Below, piece after piece: positions 23,901 to 35,441 of a DNA stretch of 64,000 nt; position 1 is the first letter of the stretch, and the number at the start of each line of letters is the position of its first letter. The stretch spans positions 220,709,415 to 220,773,414 of the forward strand of contig NC_081410.1 in NCBI RefSeq assembly GCF_030272615.1, in the 5' to 3' direction. Origin of the DNA: Cryptomeria japonica. Its lineage: Eukaryota; Streptophyta; Pinopsida; Cupressales; Cupressaceae. The notes below the pieces were generated by a model that was not told where the DNA came from, did not search any database, and saw only the letters and a program-made list of their open reading frames with translations. The translations under genes and the position numbers were made by a program.

Positions 23901-25060
23901 CTTAAATTCATTAAAATGTATGTAAATGAACTTAGATAACATTTGGATTTGGGTTTAAAATGAACTAAATGGGTTAGAAAACATCATATCTCTAGCTTGG
24001 TACTTGTGTTAGCTATCTCCTATGTTTGGGATATTGTGTCATGAGAGCTGCCTCATTGAGGGATCATTTAAGGATCTTCAAGTGGTCTTCCAATAGGTTC
24101 AAGTTGTGTTGGACACCTTTCATCTTCATCCTTTGTGTCATTAACCTCATTTTTTAGCCTTTTGTAGTCTCCCCTACCCTTGGTAGTGATCTCCTTTGCG
24201 AGTTGGTGTGAGGGAAAATTGGGTGTCTAGGAACTTTTGTTCCTTGATTGTTTTCATCATTTTGAAGTCTATTTTTTATTAAGGCTTCTTCCTTGCAACT
24301 CCTAATTTTTTGACATGTCTGGGGTACCAAACCCTAGCTTATATTTTTTCACTGGATAGGACTTATGTGCTAGAAATGAATTATAATGCCTAAGAAGGAC
24401 TACACCACCTAGCAGAGACTTTAACACTAGAACGAGACTCCAACACTATATTGGGACTCTAGAACCAATATTAAACACTTCAGAACTTGTGCTAGTGTCC
24501 TATCTTGGAGCTAGTGTTCTTTGGTGCCCTATTTTATTATTTGGTTAGGTCTCCTTATTGTTTCTCAAGTAAAAATTGTATATAAAAGTTGTTCATTTTT
24601 GCCTTGAGAGTCTTCCCATGTTGTCACATGTCATAAAAAAAGTGTCAAACCTTAATTTTTAGTGCACCTCTTTGCTTTTGGAATAATGTTGTTACTTGTA
24701 AGTGACCTTTCATTGTTCCCGTTGGCTAAGGGTTTATACTTCCTCGTAAGGTAATCTCTTGAAAATATTTTCTCTTATGCTTAGTTGATGTTCGATTTAT
24801 TTTATTGAGTTGATTAGATGTGGTTATTACCTTCTTTCTAATCCTTGTTTCAAAAATTGACAATGTGTCATCTAGTCAATGTAAGGAAACTTGCAGCCAT
24901 CTTTATGACAATTTCCACATAACCCATTCAATATTTCAATCAAATTAACACATAGAAGCCATATGCAAAGAATAGACAACATAACCATGAAAATGTGACA
25001 TAAGATATATCCTGGGAAAACCCTCATGAGGGAAAAACCCAGCCTCCAAAAGCATCATCC
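20931..25060. other. 4.1 kb without a recognisable gene
   Basis: AT-rich DNA with only short, low-quality open frames on both strands. I see no conserved protein motif, tRNA or LTR pair. The text near 23560-24080 looks like decayed retrotransposon untranslated or LTR sequence, but no partner copy is in the window. Confidence 0.5.
23338..23455 (+). repeat. Three imperfect copies of a ~38-bp unit
   Basis: Units beginning tgccattggtgattgttcct, tgccactagtagttgtgccc and ccatcagtgattgatcctag follow each other. Each is followed by an AT-rich ATGATTT/TATG stretch. Divergence is about 30 percent by eye. Confidence 0.5.
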
Positions 25061-25122
25061 ACCATGTATTATCAACAATGCGTCCATTACTTCTTATGGT
25101 GCGAAAACTCTCGCAACATCAA

Positions 25123-26819
25123 ATGTGGGGAAATTTGAATTCAGCGAATGGAGGGATCAGCGCGACTGGTTTTTCCTCTGGTTCTGCAGCCTTTGTAGCT
25201 CAAGGACAACTTGTCTCTTTGGGATCTATGGGGGATGATGAGGATGGTTGAAAGGATGGGGACCCACAACATCGGGACCCTCCTCTTGACTTTACAAATA
25301 CTGAAAATTCTACAAAGGTGGGTCATGAGATCTTGAACGTTGAGTTGGAAAAGATGGTTGGAGACAAGGTGGTCAAATCCTGGAATAGTTTCTTTGCAAA
25401 CAAGCCTACTGGCAAATCTACCTTTCCCTCTGTGGAAGACATTTCTGATAGAAAGGTAGGCAAATTAGCTATTGTTGTACCGGATGTGGTCATAGATCAC
25501 AGTATTTCTCTTATGGCATTTTCTCTTGTGGGGAAATTTGTTGGACCCGAACCTAATATTGAAGTTGTTAGGTCTTTTGTGAAAAGAAAATGGAGGGTGA
25601 AAGGACAGGTTGATGTTTCAGCCCTGTCAAGAGGTTTTTTTGTCTTTTTCTTCTCCTCTGGTGAAGACTTGGAAATGGCTCTGAGTGGAGGACCCTAGAT
25701 GCTTGGGAAGTCTTCTTTATCTTTAAGAAAATGGTCTCCAAAAATGGAGCTCAATGACTCCTTTTTTGAATCCGCTCCGGTCTGGGTGTGGCTCCTTGGT
25801 TTACCGCTTGAATTTTGGTTGGAGGACATGTTTTCAAGCATTTCTAAATCCTTCAGGGAGCTTGTGGCTATAGATTCTATGACAACAACATGAAAGAGAC
25901 TAGTGTATGTGAGGATATGCATCAATATCTCATAGAACACAGACCTTCCTAGCTCTATCAAAATAAATTCCAAGCTAGGTAAGTGGGAACAAGTCATAGA
26001 GTTTGAATCCCTCCCTTTCGTGTGCTTTTCATGTAAGAAATGTGGACATTGGGCAAAGGCTTGTTCTAGTAACCCAAAGAATGCTCAAAAGAACAATAAT
26101 CATGTTAAATAGATCTGGAAAGAGAAGCTGAACAAAAATGAGGAGGGTAGATCGGAAGGAGGAACTGGATTCCCTAGTAACTCAAAAGATATAACAAGGG
26201 ATGAAAGGAAAGCTAGTCCTTCCAAGGAGAGTCCTCAGAAGGAAATCAGAAAGGATGAAGAGAATGTATTTGAAGTTAAAACAAGCAATGGCTTTGAAGC
26301 TTTATAGATTCAAGAAGAAGAAAATGTAATTATAGAAGAAATTCTTGAAGACGGTGAGATTGGAGACACAAATGAATCACAATATGAGATTCCAAAAGAA
26401 ACATAATAGGAATGTAATAAAGTATGTTCAAAGGACTCTGAAGCTCCAGATGTAATCTTTGAAGAAAAGACCCAATTTAGATTGCTCCAGGTTAACCTTA
26501 ACCCTCTATTCCAGAACTTTGGGACTGATTCGCCCACCTCATCTCAGCGAAAAGGAGAACCTTGAAATAGTAAGAAGTCTACATATAAAAATGAAGAAGA
26601 TGAAGAGTTAATAGAAGTGGGAAAAAAGAAAAAAAAAGGAAAACGGGGTGTATTAATGGGGTTAAAACTAGAACCAGATCTAAGGCGAATATTGGACTTT
26701 CCAAATCTCCACAGGGGCGCAAAACTATGAAGTGGCATAGGGACCAGGAGAGAAAAGAAAATATAGCTAATGGAAGGCAGCGAACCATTCAGGAATCCTG
26801 CTCCCAGGTTTCCAAATGA
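25123..26819 (+). pseudogene. LINE copy 2 ORF1 (DUF4283-like, CCHC zinc knuckle)
   Basis: ATG 25123 (MWGNLNSANGG) is the first in-frame start, but the true start could lie further 5'. The DUF4283 region spans about 25430-25900 (LVGKFVGPEPNIEVVRSF; KRKWRVKGQVDVSALSRGFF; APVWVWLLGLPLEFW). A zinc knuckle CFSCKKCGHWAKAC lies near 26020-26062 with all ligands. A Lys/Glu-rich tail follows. Stops include TGA 25249, TAG 25696, TGA about 25891 and TAG 26110. A frame change near the A-run at 26620-26640 brings the C terminus (RTRSKANIGLSKSPQGRK) into the frame that ends TGA 26817. Its family role is to bind LINE RNA. Confidence 0.85.
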
Positions 26820-29800
26820 AGGTAATCTCTTGGAACATTAGAGGCCTAAATGGTCTCCATAAGCAGGATGTGCTCAGGAATTTTATCTGAGATAATAAGC
26901 CGGACATTATCCTGGTTCAGGAAACTAAAATGAGTAAGGAAAAAGTAGAAAAATTAAAATTCTTTAAACTTGGAGGTGTGTGTGGCAGTAGTTCTAATGG
27001 AGCATCTAGTGCGGTTGTCATATTTTGGAATAAGAAAACTATTGATGGAGACCTGATTGATGAAGATGGTAATATCATTTCAATGAGAGTCAAATGCATT
27101 GTTGAAGGACAGGACTGGGTGGTTACCAACATTTATGCCCCCAACTCTAAAGCTTCTCGGAGCAAGTTTTGGAACAAAATCCAGCAAAAAAGAGGGACTT
27201 TTACCCAGGATAGTTGGCTTTTGATGGGAGATTTCAACACTCCTCTACAAGAAATTGAAAAATTTGGTGGAATTCAAGCTCAACTGGATAGCAGGATTGA
27301 TCTTATGGACTTTATCAATGCCAATGCCCTCATTGACGTTGACCTTTCTGGAGCTTCCTACACTTGGTCTAATCGAAGGGATGGAGGAGAACTTATTCAA
27401 GTAAGGCTTGATAGATCTCTTATTACTCCTAACTGGGTCCTTAAGTATAGATGCTCTCTATCTGTTATTAACAGAATTAGATCAGACCATTATCCTATTT
27501 CTTTTGTTGTTAATTCTATTAAGGGCAAACATTGCTTTCTCTTCCGGTTTGAAAAAATGTGGATCTCACACCCTTCCTTGGAAGCTTCCATTTCCAAATG
27601 GTGGAATATAACTGTGGATGGTTCTGCCATGTTCAAAGTTGTAAAAAAGTTAAGAAACATCAAAGATAACATCAAGGTTTGGAATAAAAAGGTTTTTGGG
27701 GATATTTTTGAATCTAAGAGGAAGCTCAAGGAGGAATTAGAACATATTCAAAATTCTATTCAAAAACATGGTTATAAGAATGTCCCCAAGGCTAAAGAAG
27801 ATGAGGTTCTAGCCAAATTACACAGCACTATTTCAAGAGAAGAAATTTACTGGAGGCAGACATCTAGGGCAATTTGGTTAGAGGTTGGTGACAGAAATAC
27901 TAAATTCTTCCATATGACATCAATGAAGCATAAAGTGGAAAGTAGAATTTCCAGATTGATTGTTAATGATAAAACTCTTGTCAAAGATGATGATATAGCT
28001 GATGAAGCTGTAAGGTTCTTCTCTAACCTTCTGACTGGTAGCAAGGAACTTGACCTTGTTAAGTAACAAGATCTGGTTGAAAATATTCCTAAGATTATTA
28101 GACCTAATCAGAATAGGATTTTATCTGTCATCCCCTTAGTTGATGAAATTAAAAGAGTTGTTTTCTCCTTCCAAGGGGATAAGGCACCGAGCCCGGATGG
28201 CTTCCCCATGTTTTTCTTTTAGGAATATTGGCACATTGTTGGGGTTGATGTTGTCACTGTTGCCAAAGAATTCTTTGGTTCCAGAATAATTCTTAAAGAA
28301 ATCAACTCTACCTTCATTGCTCTAATTCCTAAGGTGGCTGGAGTTGATTCTATGGGTAATTTTAGGCCAATAAGTCTATGCAATTCTTTTTACAAGATAA
28401 TCTCAAAAGTCCTGACTTCTAGATTATTGGTTTTTCTTCCTCTTGTTATCTCTGAGGAGCAAAAAGGATTTGTCCCGGGTAGGCAGATTTTGGACTCTCT
28501 AATTCTTGTGCATGAGAATATCAATTCTCTTAATGCTACAAACAAAGAGGGATTCCTCATAAAGCTAGATTTGGCAAAAGCCTATGACAGAGTTGAATGG
28601 CAGGTTCTTTTTAGGATCATAGAAGCCTTTGGATTTGATGAGAAGGTTATCAAAATCACTAGAGAGCTGATATCTACGCTGAATTTTTCTATTCTTGTTA
28701 ATGGATCTCCTTCCAGATTTTTTAAGTCTTCAAGGGGTCTCAGGCAAGGAGATCCTATCTCGCCCATTCTTTTCACTATTTTGGTAGAATGTTTGAGTGG
28801 ATTGATTCAAAATTTGAAGGAGAAAAGGATCATCAAAGGATTGCAACCCTCTTCAGGTAATTTCTTCTACACTCATCAATAGTTTGTTGATGATACTATA
28901 TTATTGGGATACTCTTCTGTGAGTGAAGCTTCTACCTTCAAAAATGCTCTCAGCTCTTATTCCCTTGCTATTGGTAAGCTGGTTAACTGGGAGAAATATG
29001 ATATTTACTTCATCAACACCCCCTAGTTGAGGCAGCAGAGGATTGCTAACATAATTGGTTGTAAGGTTGAGTTGCTCCCCTCTACTTATTTGGGCCTCCC
29101 TCTTGGTTTGGCTCCTCCAAACTCTTTTTGGAATTCTTTGATTGATAAGTTCAACAAAAAAATGGCTGGATTGAAAGTCTCTATGTTGTCGCAGGTTGGT
29201 AAGCTCTAGCTTCTTCAAGCTACCCTTCAAAATCTACCTGTTTATGCTCTTAGTTTGTTTAGTATACCGGTCAAATTTGTAGAAGCATTAGAAAGAATTC
29301 AGAAAAGATTTCTTTTTTCTAGTGTGGAAGATAAGAAAAGGATTGCTTTGGTTGCTTGAGATAAAGTTTGTGGTCCTAAAAGTAGTGGGGGATTATGTAT
29401 CAAATCCCTTAAACCTTTCAATAAAGCTTTGTTAGCCAAATAGGTTTGGAGGGCCTATGGGATTAAGAGAGATTGGAGTAGGGTGTGGTTTGACAAATAC
29501 ATCCATAATCAGCCCATTCATTCCCTTCTCTATTCTAAAGATATCCTTGCTGGATCTTTTATTTAGAATAGTATGATAAAATCTATTAAAGTTGCTAAAG
29601 CTAGAGCTGGTTGGGTCCTTGGCAAAGGTAACAAAATCAGATTTTGGGAGGATGTTTGGATCAGAGATGAGCCTCTTTTTAACCAGGATTGCAGCCATAT
29701 CATTGAAGATTGTAGAAGGAGGTTTTGTTCTATGGTAGGTAATTATTGGGAGGAGAATAAATGGGTTAGACTTGATGCTTTTTATGTTGGATTCTCTTCG

Positions 29801-30843
29801 CTCCAGCTTGATTTGTTGTCCTTTTCTGTTAGCAAAGACTCAGATGATGTCTTCTTATGGAAGAGTAATCCTAGGGGTACTTTTACTATTGCTTCTGCTT
29901 ACAAAAAGATATCAACTCAGGCTTGTAACCCTATATGGACTAAAGTTTGGAATAGATTCCTCATTCCTAAAGTTAATATGTTTTTCTGGCTTGCCACTCA
30001 TAACAAGATTCTCACTATTGATAGCCTGGTCAAAAGAGGATTTATGATCCCTAATAGGTACGAGTTATGTCAAAAAGAGGCTGAGTCTGTGGATCATTTG
30101 TTCATTCACTGTTCTTTTACCTGAGAAATCTGGGGTAAGTGTGGACGCAATGGAAAGTTGATTAGGTTATGCAGAATAGTTTTAAGGAAGTCCTTTGGCA
30201 TTAGATTTTCCTTACCAAGCTTCCCATCATCAAGACTCTTTGGTCCTTTCTTCTTCCTATGACCTGTTGGCATATTTGGAAGGAGAGAAATAATAGAATT
30301 TTTAGGGAGACTAAGTGTTCTTCTCAAGTGGTCTTTGAAAATATTTGTAGGGCTATTAAAGGAAACATCAACACCATTCACAAAAGCAATAAGCAGTGTA
30401 GTTATATTAACATGAATGATAATGATAAAAGGATTCTTACAGAATGGAAATTATTGAATAAGGTTTGGAAGTCTAATCTGAAGAGTAGAAGAGATAATGT
30501 GGTTTGGAGGTTCCCTCCTCATGATTGGGTGATGGTGAACTTTGATGGTGCTGCTAAAGGAAATCTGGGTAATGCTGGTGGGGGAGGTGTTATCTGAAAT
30601 TCTCATGGCTTTTGTGTTGTTGTGATTGCTTCTCCCTTTGGAATTCAAAACAACCATGTTGCAGAAGCTCTGGAAATGTTAAAATGTCTTCAGCTTGCTC
30701 AAGGTTTGAATTTTTAAAAAAATTGGCTAGAGGGGGATTCCCTTAATATAATTCAAGTTATTAAAGGTATTAGTTCCACTTCTTGGAATATCCAAAATAT
30801 CATTGATAAGGCAAAAAAAATGTTAGATTCTTGTGATAGTGTG
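26816..30843 (+). pseudogene. LINE copy 2 ORF2, 5' part: endonuclease, RT, zf-RVT, start of RNase H
   Basis: ATG 26816 overlaps the ORF1 stop as ATGA. The endonuclease has SWNIRGLNG, VQETKM, GDFNTPLQE and SDHYPISF (26816-27510). RT spans about 28130-29060: GDKAPSPDGFPM, FRPISLCNSFYKIISKVL, FLIKLDLAKAYDRVEW, SRGLRQGDPISPILF and the catalytic FVDDTILLG at about 28885. The zf-RVT block is WTKVWNRFLIPKVNMFFWL (about 29937) to CQKEAESVDHLFIHC. RNase H begins WVMVNFDGAAKGNLGNAGGG (about 30526) and EGDSLNIIQVIKG (about 30733), then is cut at 30843. About a dozen stops, for example TGA 26888, TAG 28219, TAG 28880, TAG 29207 and TGA 30596, and a frameshift near 30130, inactivate it. Confidence 0.9.
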
Positions 30844-31313
30844 TGTGAGATTTTGCCAAGATCAAGAGCTCAATGAAATGTACAAAATAGAGACATAATA
30901 TGAGACAAGAATAAACTATATTCTCATCAATAGAAAATGATCAATAATCAAATTACATACAATGTAGATGAGCCTGCTTATATAGGCAAGGCTAGGGATA
31001 TGTGAGCACACAAACATGACATGTGGCTCAATAAGAAACAAGGGTAGGTAGGAAATAGGTGTGGGTAGGTAGGAGAAATAATATAATAGTCCACATGAGG
31101 TGGATCACCCACTGAATGTGGAGTGTAACAACAAGAGTGGAGTGTAACAACAAGATCAACACCATAAAAGGTGGAATTTCTCCTACACACACTATCCCAA
31201 TGTGGCACAAACACCCAAGTGTCTCATACCCAAACTACTATGAAATGCATTATCCTAAGTAAACTTAAGTAAGGTGTAATAATATCCATGATGAATAATT
31301 ATTTACACCAACA
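30844..31313 (-). repeat. 3' LTR of the gag-protease element (470 bp)
   Basis: It runs TGTGAGATTTTGCC to ATTTACACCAACA on the plus strand. Compared with the other LTR it reads gagcctgcttatat instead of gagtttgtttatat, and has single changes in ggtaggaga, gtgtaacaacaaga and gatgaataa. The run of eight C immediately after it (31314 onward) is the complement of the polypurine tract. Confidence 0.95.
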
Positions 31314-31327
31314 CCCCCCCTTAAGTG
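31314..31327 (-). promoter_or_regulatory. Polypurine tract of the gag-protease element
   Basis: The minus strand reads CACTTAAGGGGGGG directly before the LTR start TGTTGGTG. It is the plus-strand primer and fixes the element orientation. Confidence 0.85.
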
Positions 31328-31682
31328 CAACTTAGGGGAATGCACTTAAGTCTACAATGCAACTAAGCAATGCAAGATGGGTCCCGGCTATGAGGCCATG
31401 TTAGGTACCCATATACAAATGCAAATGCATGCAAACCAATGCAATGAAATCTCTCACAAAGTGGGGAAAGAGAGAAAAACCCAATGGGAAAAAACCCTCC
31501 CCCAAAAGAGAGATGAAGAACATACAAGAGAACTCTCATAGAAGAATGTGAAGGACAAAACCCCATGTGAGGAAAAAGTCCCCCCCATATGAGAGAAGAA
31601 GAGAAGCTAGGAAGCCCCCCCTCAATGTGGAATTTGCACCAATGATAGAAGCTCGATGTATGAAGAAACTGCTCCACGAACG

Positions 31683-32156
31683 TCAAACAACATTCCTCCC
31701 CTTAGGAAGAAACAAAACCAAAGGTGTATCCATGAGGTCTCCCCAATCATGAAGGGAAGATGTATGAAGAAAACTCATGATGAAAGGAATCTCTAAAAAC
31801 TGCTCAAGTGTCCCCATGTCGATGCTGAAAGATACCCCCTCCAAAGGTGGTAAAGTGTGCCACACTGCTGAAAAAGGCACTCCAAGATCTAATGGAGATG
31901 GATGTAGCACATGTCCCAAAGACTCACATGTCTCCTCAAAAAATAAAGAGACCTCCTCCAATTGTTGTACATAAGTATCCACAATCATGTCAACCTCGAA
32001 AGAATGATCATGTAGAGAATGAACAAGAGGGTCAGAGTGTTCCCTCGCAACAATCGAAGAAGGATCACCTTCATCAAAGAGAAGATGAATGTCATCAATG
32101 ATGTCTCCCAAATCTGCAATGTAGGATTCAATAAATAAACCTGCAATATCTGTCAA
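31683..32156 (-). CDS. Acidic ORF downstream of gag-protease (157 aa), uncertain
   Basis: A minus-strand open frame of 157 codons lies 42 bp after the gag-protease stop. The sequence is acidic (IADLGDIIDDIHLLFDEGD; QQLEEVSLFFEET). It resembles nothing I recognise and contains no integrase or RT motif. It may be a decayed or rewritten continuation of the polyprotein where pol once was, or chance open sequence in a non-coding tail. Low confidence as a real protein. Confidence 0.3.
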   Translation of the reverse strand: MTDIAGLFIESYIADLGDIIDDIHLLFDEGDPSSIVAREHSDPLVHSLHDHSFEVDMIVDTYVQQLEEVSLFFEETCESLGHVLHPSPLDLGVPFSAVWHTLPPLEGVSFSIDMGTLEQFLEIPFIMSFLHTSSLHDWGDLMDTPLVLFLPKGRNVV

Positions 32157-32198
32157 GTAATCATCCCATGAATCTGAAGCTGGAAGACAATGAATATC

Positions 32199-33866
32199 CT
32201 ACTGCACTGAATCACATGAAGGCAAAACTGTCACACTATCCGCATCATCAGGTGCAATAGGTGATGTGATATCAATATGAGGAGATGAAATACAAGACTC
32301 AAGAATGGGGTCACATGTGAGAATCCCCATGTTCAAGTGTCCAAAGTTCTCCTCAAAATCTGAACCATCACTAGAAGTGTGATCATAATATGTAGAATCA
32401 TCAAATGTGAAATCATCATCATCAACAAAATCTGAAAAGGAGTATAACCGAGATGCATGATCAACCACCCCAGTCGCAATGATAGCTCTAGTCTCCAAGT
32501 CTCTAATGAAAACTAAGTTAGGTGTGAACTCCACAACTCTCTTAGTTGCGCCATGTGTGATTTGATAGATAGAAAGGAGATTGTTTGTCAAGTGGGGTAC
32601 ACACAACACATCATTGAAGGAGTTGTCCCCAATGTCAATAGATCCTTTCCCAATCACATCCATGTATGTATGATTGCCCATCAAAATTTGTGGCATGGTG
32701 CAAGGCTCAAATGTAGAGAACATAGATTGCAAAGATGCCATATGATGAGAAGCCCCTGAATCTAGAAGCCATCTCTCTGAATCATGACTGATAGTAGCAC
32801 ATAGAGCTTTTCCTTTTCTTGTTCCAAAAGAGTGAGTCTTCCTACTTGTAGAAGCCATGAATGCTTGCCCTTTTCCTTTTGAATGTGAGGAAGTGGAAGT
32901 TGATGAATCATCCTTCTTGTAGACTTTAGGCAAATCAATGTTATGCTTTTTGATGATATGTGTGAGCTCATCAATCTTCTTAGAATGGCAATGATGCTCC
33001 TCATGACCAATCTTTTTACAATAAGCACAAGTAGGTCTCTCCCTCTTTGGTGAATTATCTCTCTTGGAAGAGGATGAATCTCCTTGTTGTGGAGAAGATG
33101 TTGCTTTTTCTTTAGGCTTTGATTGCCATTTCTTCTTGTTTGAGTTGTCCTTTCCTTGATTTCCTTTGTTCCCTTGATTTGCCACTAATGCTTGAGACTT
33201 AGAAGCCTTAAGAATGCCCATGCTTATCAACTTAGTTTGTTCCATCATCAACATTTCATTGAAAGCATCAAATGTAGGCATTTTGTAGCTTGAACCCATT
33301 GTCATCCTATGGGTTTGGAAGCTAGAAACAAATGCTGCATATTCTTGTGGAAGCTTGCCTATCAAGTTGAATATCAATTGAGTATCCTTCTTATCAATGC
33401 CACAATCTTTGAGTTGTGCCCTCAACTCATTTGCCTTAGTGACATAATCTTGTATAGTATCAAAGTTCTTGGGATCTAACATGGTGAGATCACTATCAAT
33501 TTGATATCCCCTAATCTCATCAACTTGACCATACAAGTCTTGAAACTTTTGCCAAGCATCCTTGATTAGAGTACATTTCTCAATATGAAAAATGAGATCC
33601 TTTGATACATACTTTCTTAAGGTACCAATTGCCATGATATTTTTAGTGAGCCAATCTAAGTGACCAACTGGATCAGCCTTAGGATCAGCTGGAGCAATAA
33701 TAGTTCCATCAATGTAATGAGTGAGTCCTTTTTCCATAAGTTTACTCCATGCATCAATTTTCCAAGTAGCATAGTTATGTGGAGTTAAGAGAGGAAACTT
33801 AGAAGAACCCATAGCAGCAAAAAGGAAGGAACACAAAAGCACAAGAGACAGCCCCCCCAAATTCAC
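32199..33866 (-). CDS. Intact Ty1/copia-type Gag-protease polyprotein
   Basis: The open frame of 555 codons has no defect. The likely start is the second Met (33812, MGSSKFPLLTPHNYATWKID), since copia Gag proteins begin close to the NYxxW block. The first 18 residues are hydrophobic and are probably leader translated by chance. The Gag core spans about residues 30-220 (LTKNIMAIGTLRKYVSKDL; LPQEYAAFVSSFQTHRM). A Lys/Gln/Ser-rich linker and the zinc knuckle CAYCKKIGHEEHHC follow, with all four ligands. Then comes the protease active site ERWLLDSGASHHM (about residues 367-379). The frame passes into the start of the gag-pre-integrase region (GVVDHASRLYSF) and ends in an acidic tail. It packages the element RNA and matures Gag, while reverse transcription must come from elsewhere. 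Confidence 0.92.
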   Translation of the reverse strand: MNLGGLSLVLLCSFLFAAMGSSKFPLLTPHNYATWKIDAWSKLMEKGLTHYIDGTIIAPADPKADPVGHLDWLTKNIMAIGTLRKYVSKDLIFHIEKCTLIKDAWQKFQDLYGQVDEIRGYQIDSDLTMLDPKNFDTIQDYVTKANELRAQLKDCGIDKKDTQLIFNLIGKLPQEYAAFVSSFQTHRMTMGSSYKMPTFDAFNEMLMMEQTKLISMGILKASKSQALVANQGNKGNQGKDNSNKKKWQSKPKEKATSSPQQGDSSSSKRDNSPKRERPTCAYCKKIGHEEHHCHSKKIDELTHIIKKHNIDLPKVYKKDDSSTSTSSHSKGKGQAFMASTSRKTHSFGTRKGKALCATISHDSERWLLDSGASHHMASLQSMFSTFEPCTMPQILMGNHTYMDVIGKGSIDIGDNSFNDVLCVPHLTNNLLSIYQITHGATKRVVEFTPNLVFIRDLETRAIIATGVVDHASRLYSFSDFVDDDDFTFDDSTYYDHTSSDGSDFEENFGHLNMGILTCDPILESCISSPHIDITSPIAPDDADSVTVLPSCDSVQ

Positions 33867-35440
33867 TCAATCAAAGTACCCCCCCAAAGTGATGATTTTG
33901 GCACTTTATACTTAGTGCGATTACAATGAGCCACTTGCAAAACAAGGCAAAGTGCACTTATGATGCAAATTTTGCAACTTCTCAAATGCGATACAAGAGA
34001 CTTCAATCAATAGTGCACCGAATCTAACTGAGATTCAAGCAAATATACAAGTACCAAGAGAGCCAAAAATGGCCAAAATCTGAAAGTACAATTTCTACTT
34101 ACAATGGAATCAATCTGATAGCATCATGTGAAAGTAGATGAAAAAATACACACTTTCAAAAAAAACGGCACCTGAAAAGGAGGTCGTATGACCCCAAACG
34201 AAGCCTCTGAAGTTGCAAAAACTGGGATTACTCAGGTATAGTCACCAAAAACTGCATTTTCTGAAAAATCCGTGCATCAAAATCAAAAAATTTCTTCACC
34301 ACTGTGGAGAGCATGAAATTCTAGCCCATTTCAAAATAAATTACACCCAAAAAGGAGCAAAAATGAGCAAGTTATGGCCATTTGAAGTTGAACTGCAAAA
34401 TCAAAAATGCAAATGAGAGGGGCCTGCCAAATTTTTGAAAAATGCTGACGTGGTACTGATGTCAGCAAGTCACTGGGTTAAATTTGACGGCCGTATGACC
34501 GTCGCAAAAACTTTGCCTCTCTGCTGACTGGTCGTCCGTACTGTACGGACAGATGACGTGTCAGATGACGTGTCAGATGACTGTGCAGGTGACTGTGTAG
34601 TCCGTACTGTACGGATTTGCTAACTGGGCGCTGTGCAGTGGAATACGAAAAAGCTGATTGTGTAAGCCATGTGGTGTCTGCGTGGTGGTCGTATGGATGA
34701 TGTGGCGGATGACTGAGCGTATGAAAGGTACAGTTTAACATGCGGGCCAGTGGCCGCCTGCCACATGGCGGGCGCGGGATTCACCAGTCTGGGTGGTCGC
34801 AGGCACCGAAGAGGAGGAGCGAGCGCCAGAGAGTGGCACGTGGGAGGAGCTGCAAAGGTTCCCGATGGGCGGCGCGGCAGGGAGGTAGCGGGCGCCGAAG
34901 TCGGGTGGAGTCGGCGCGGCGGCGACGTCGGCGGCGCGGGAGCAGCGACCGGCGGCGGCGGTGGTGACATGCGGCGAGGACGGGAGCACGCGGTCTGCGG
35001 CACGAACGATGGGACGTAGCACTGCGGCCGACGACAGAGACCTGCAGAAAGGGTACGACAGGCATAGACTTGCAAGTACGGCAGATCACGGGGGGGGTCT
35101 GCGGACCCCCCAAAAACTTGCTTTTTGATTTTTTTTTTTTTCTTTCGACTTTTCAATTTTTTTATTTATTTTTTTCGAAATAACTTCAGAAAAATAAAAC
35201 TTTTTTTTTCGAAAAATAGGTAAAAAAATTTGAAAATCCGTACGATTATAGTAAAATTGGTGAAAAAAAAATTTCTCACCAAAATAGGCCGACTTTATAA
35301 CCAAAATTCATGGAAACGGCCTTTTGGACGCAATGGCGGGGTCGGATCTGGTCTAGGATGCCTCCAAAAGATGCTGCTCCTCAGATCTACCTCTTGACAT
35401 TGCAATAATGCCTCTTCAAGACGAATCAATGAAGCCCCAA
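33867..35440 (-). other. Leader of the gag-protease element with GC-rich island
   Basis: This is the 1.57-kb untranslated leader between PBS and gag on the minus strand. Most is AT-rich, but 34735-35095 is very GC- and CpG-rich. A minus frame at 35156-34620 is open for 178 codons and Pro/Ala/Arg-rich. Several overlapping frames are open on both strands, as expected for GC-rich DNA, so coding is doubtful. CGG/GCC runs (ggcggcggtggtgacatgcg) dominate. The island could be captured foreign DNA or a structured RNA leader. Confidence 0.7.
34435..34700 (-). promoter_or_regulatory. Cluster of TGACGTG motifs and CCGTACTGTACGG inverted repeats
   Basis: TGACGTGTCAGA occurs in tandem near 34554-34577, and TGACGTGG near 34444. 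Additional TGAC cores follow. The near-perfect inverted repeat TCCGTACTGTACGGA occurs twice (34535-34549 and 34601-34615), and CGGCCGTATGACCG lies near 34489. TGACGTG is the core bound by plant bZIP factors, so this may be a leader-encoded transcriptional element. That role is inferred. Confidence 0.5.
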
Positions 35441-35441
35441 T

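Noticed and set aside
20881..25000. Small open frames of 60-90 codons (for example near 22041-22307 and 23217-23399)
   Set aside because: They are AT-biased, with no conserved motif and no supporting context.
32553..32759. Plus-strand open frames inside the gag-protease ORF
   Set aside because: They are shadows of the clear minus-strand Gag-protease gene and have no motif of their own.
33812..33866. Hydrophobic N terminus of the Gag ORF as a signal peptide
   Set aside because: Copia Gag is cytosolic and begins near the second Met; the 18 hydrophobic residues are most likely untranslated leader.
31314..35100. CRISPR-like or satellite array in the gag-protease element
   Set aside because: Repeats are few and short, and the sequence is clearly a plant retrotransposon; CRISPR does not apply.
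34620..35156. 178-codon Pro/Ala/Arg-rich frame in the GC island as a real gene
   Set aside because: Several frames on both strands are open here because of GC content, and none shows a conserved domain.
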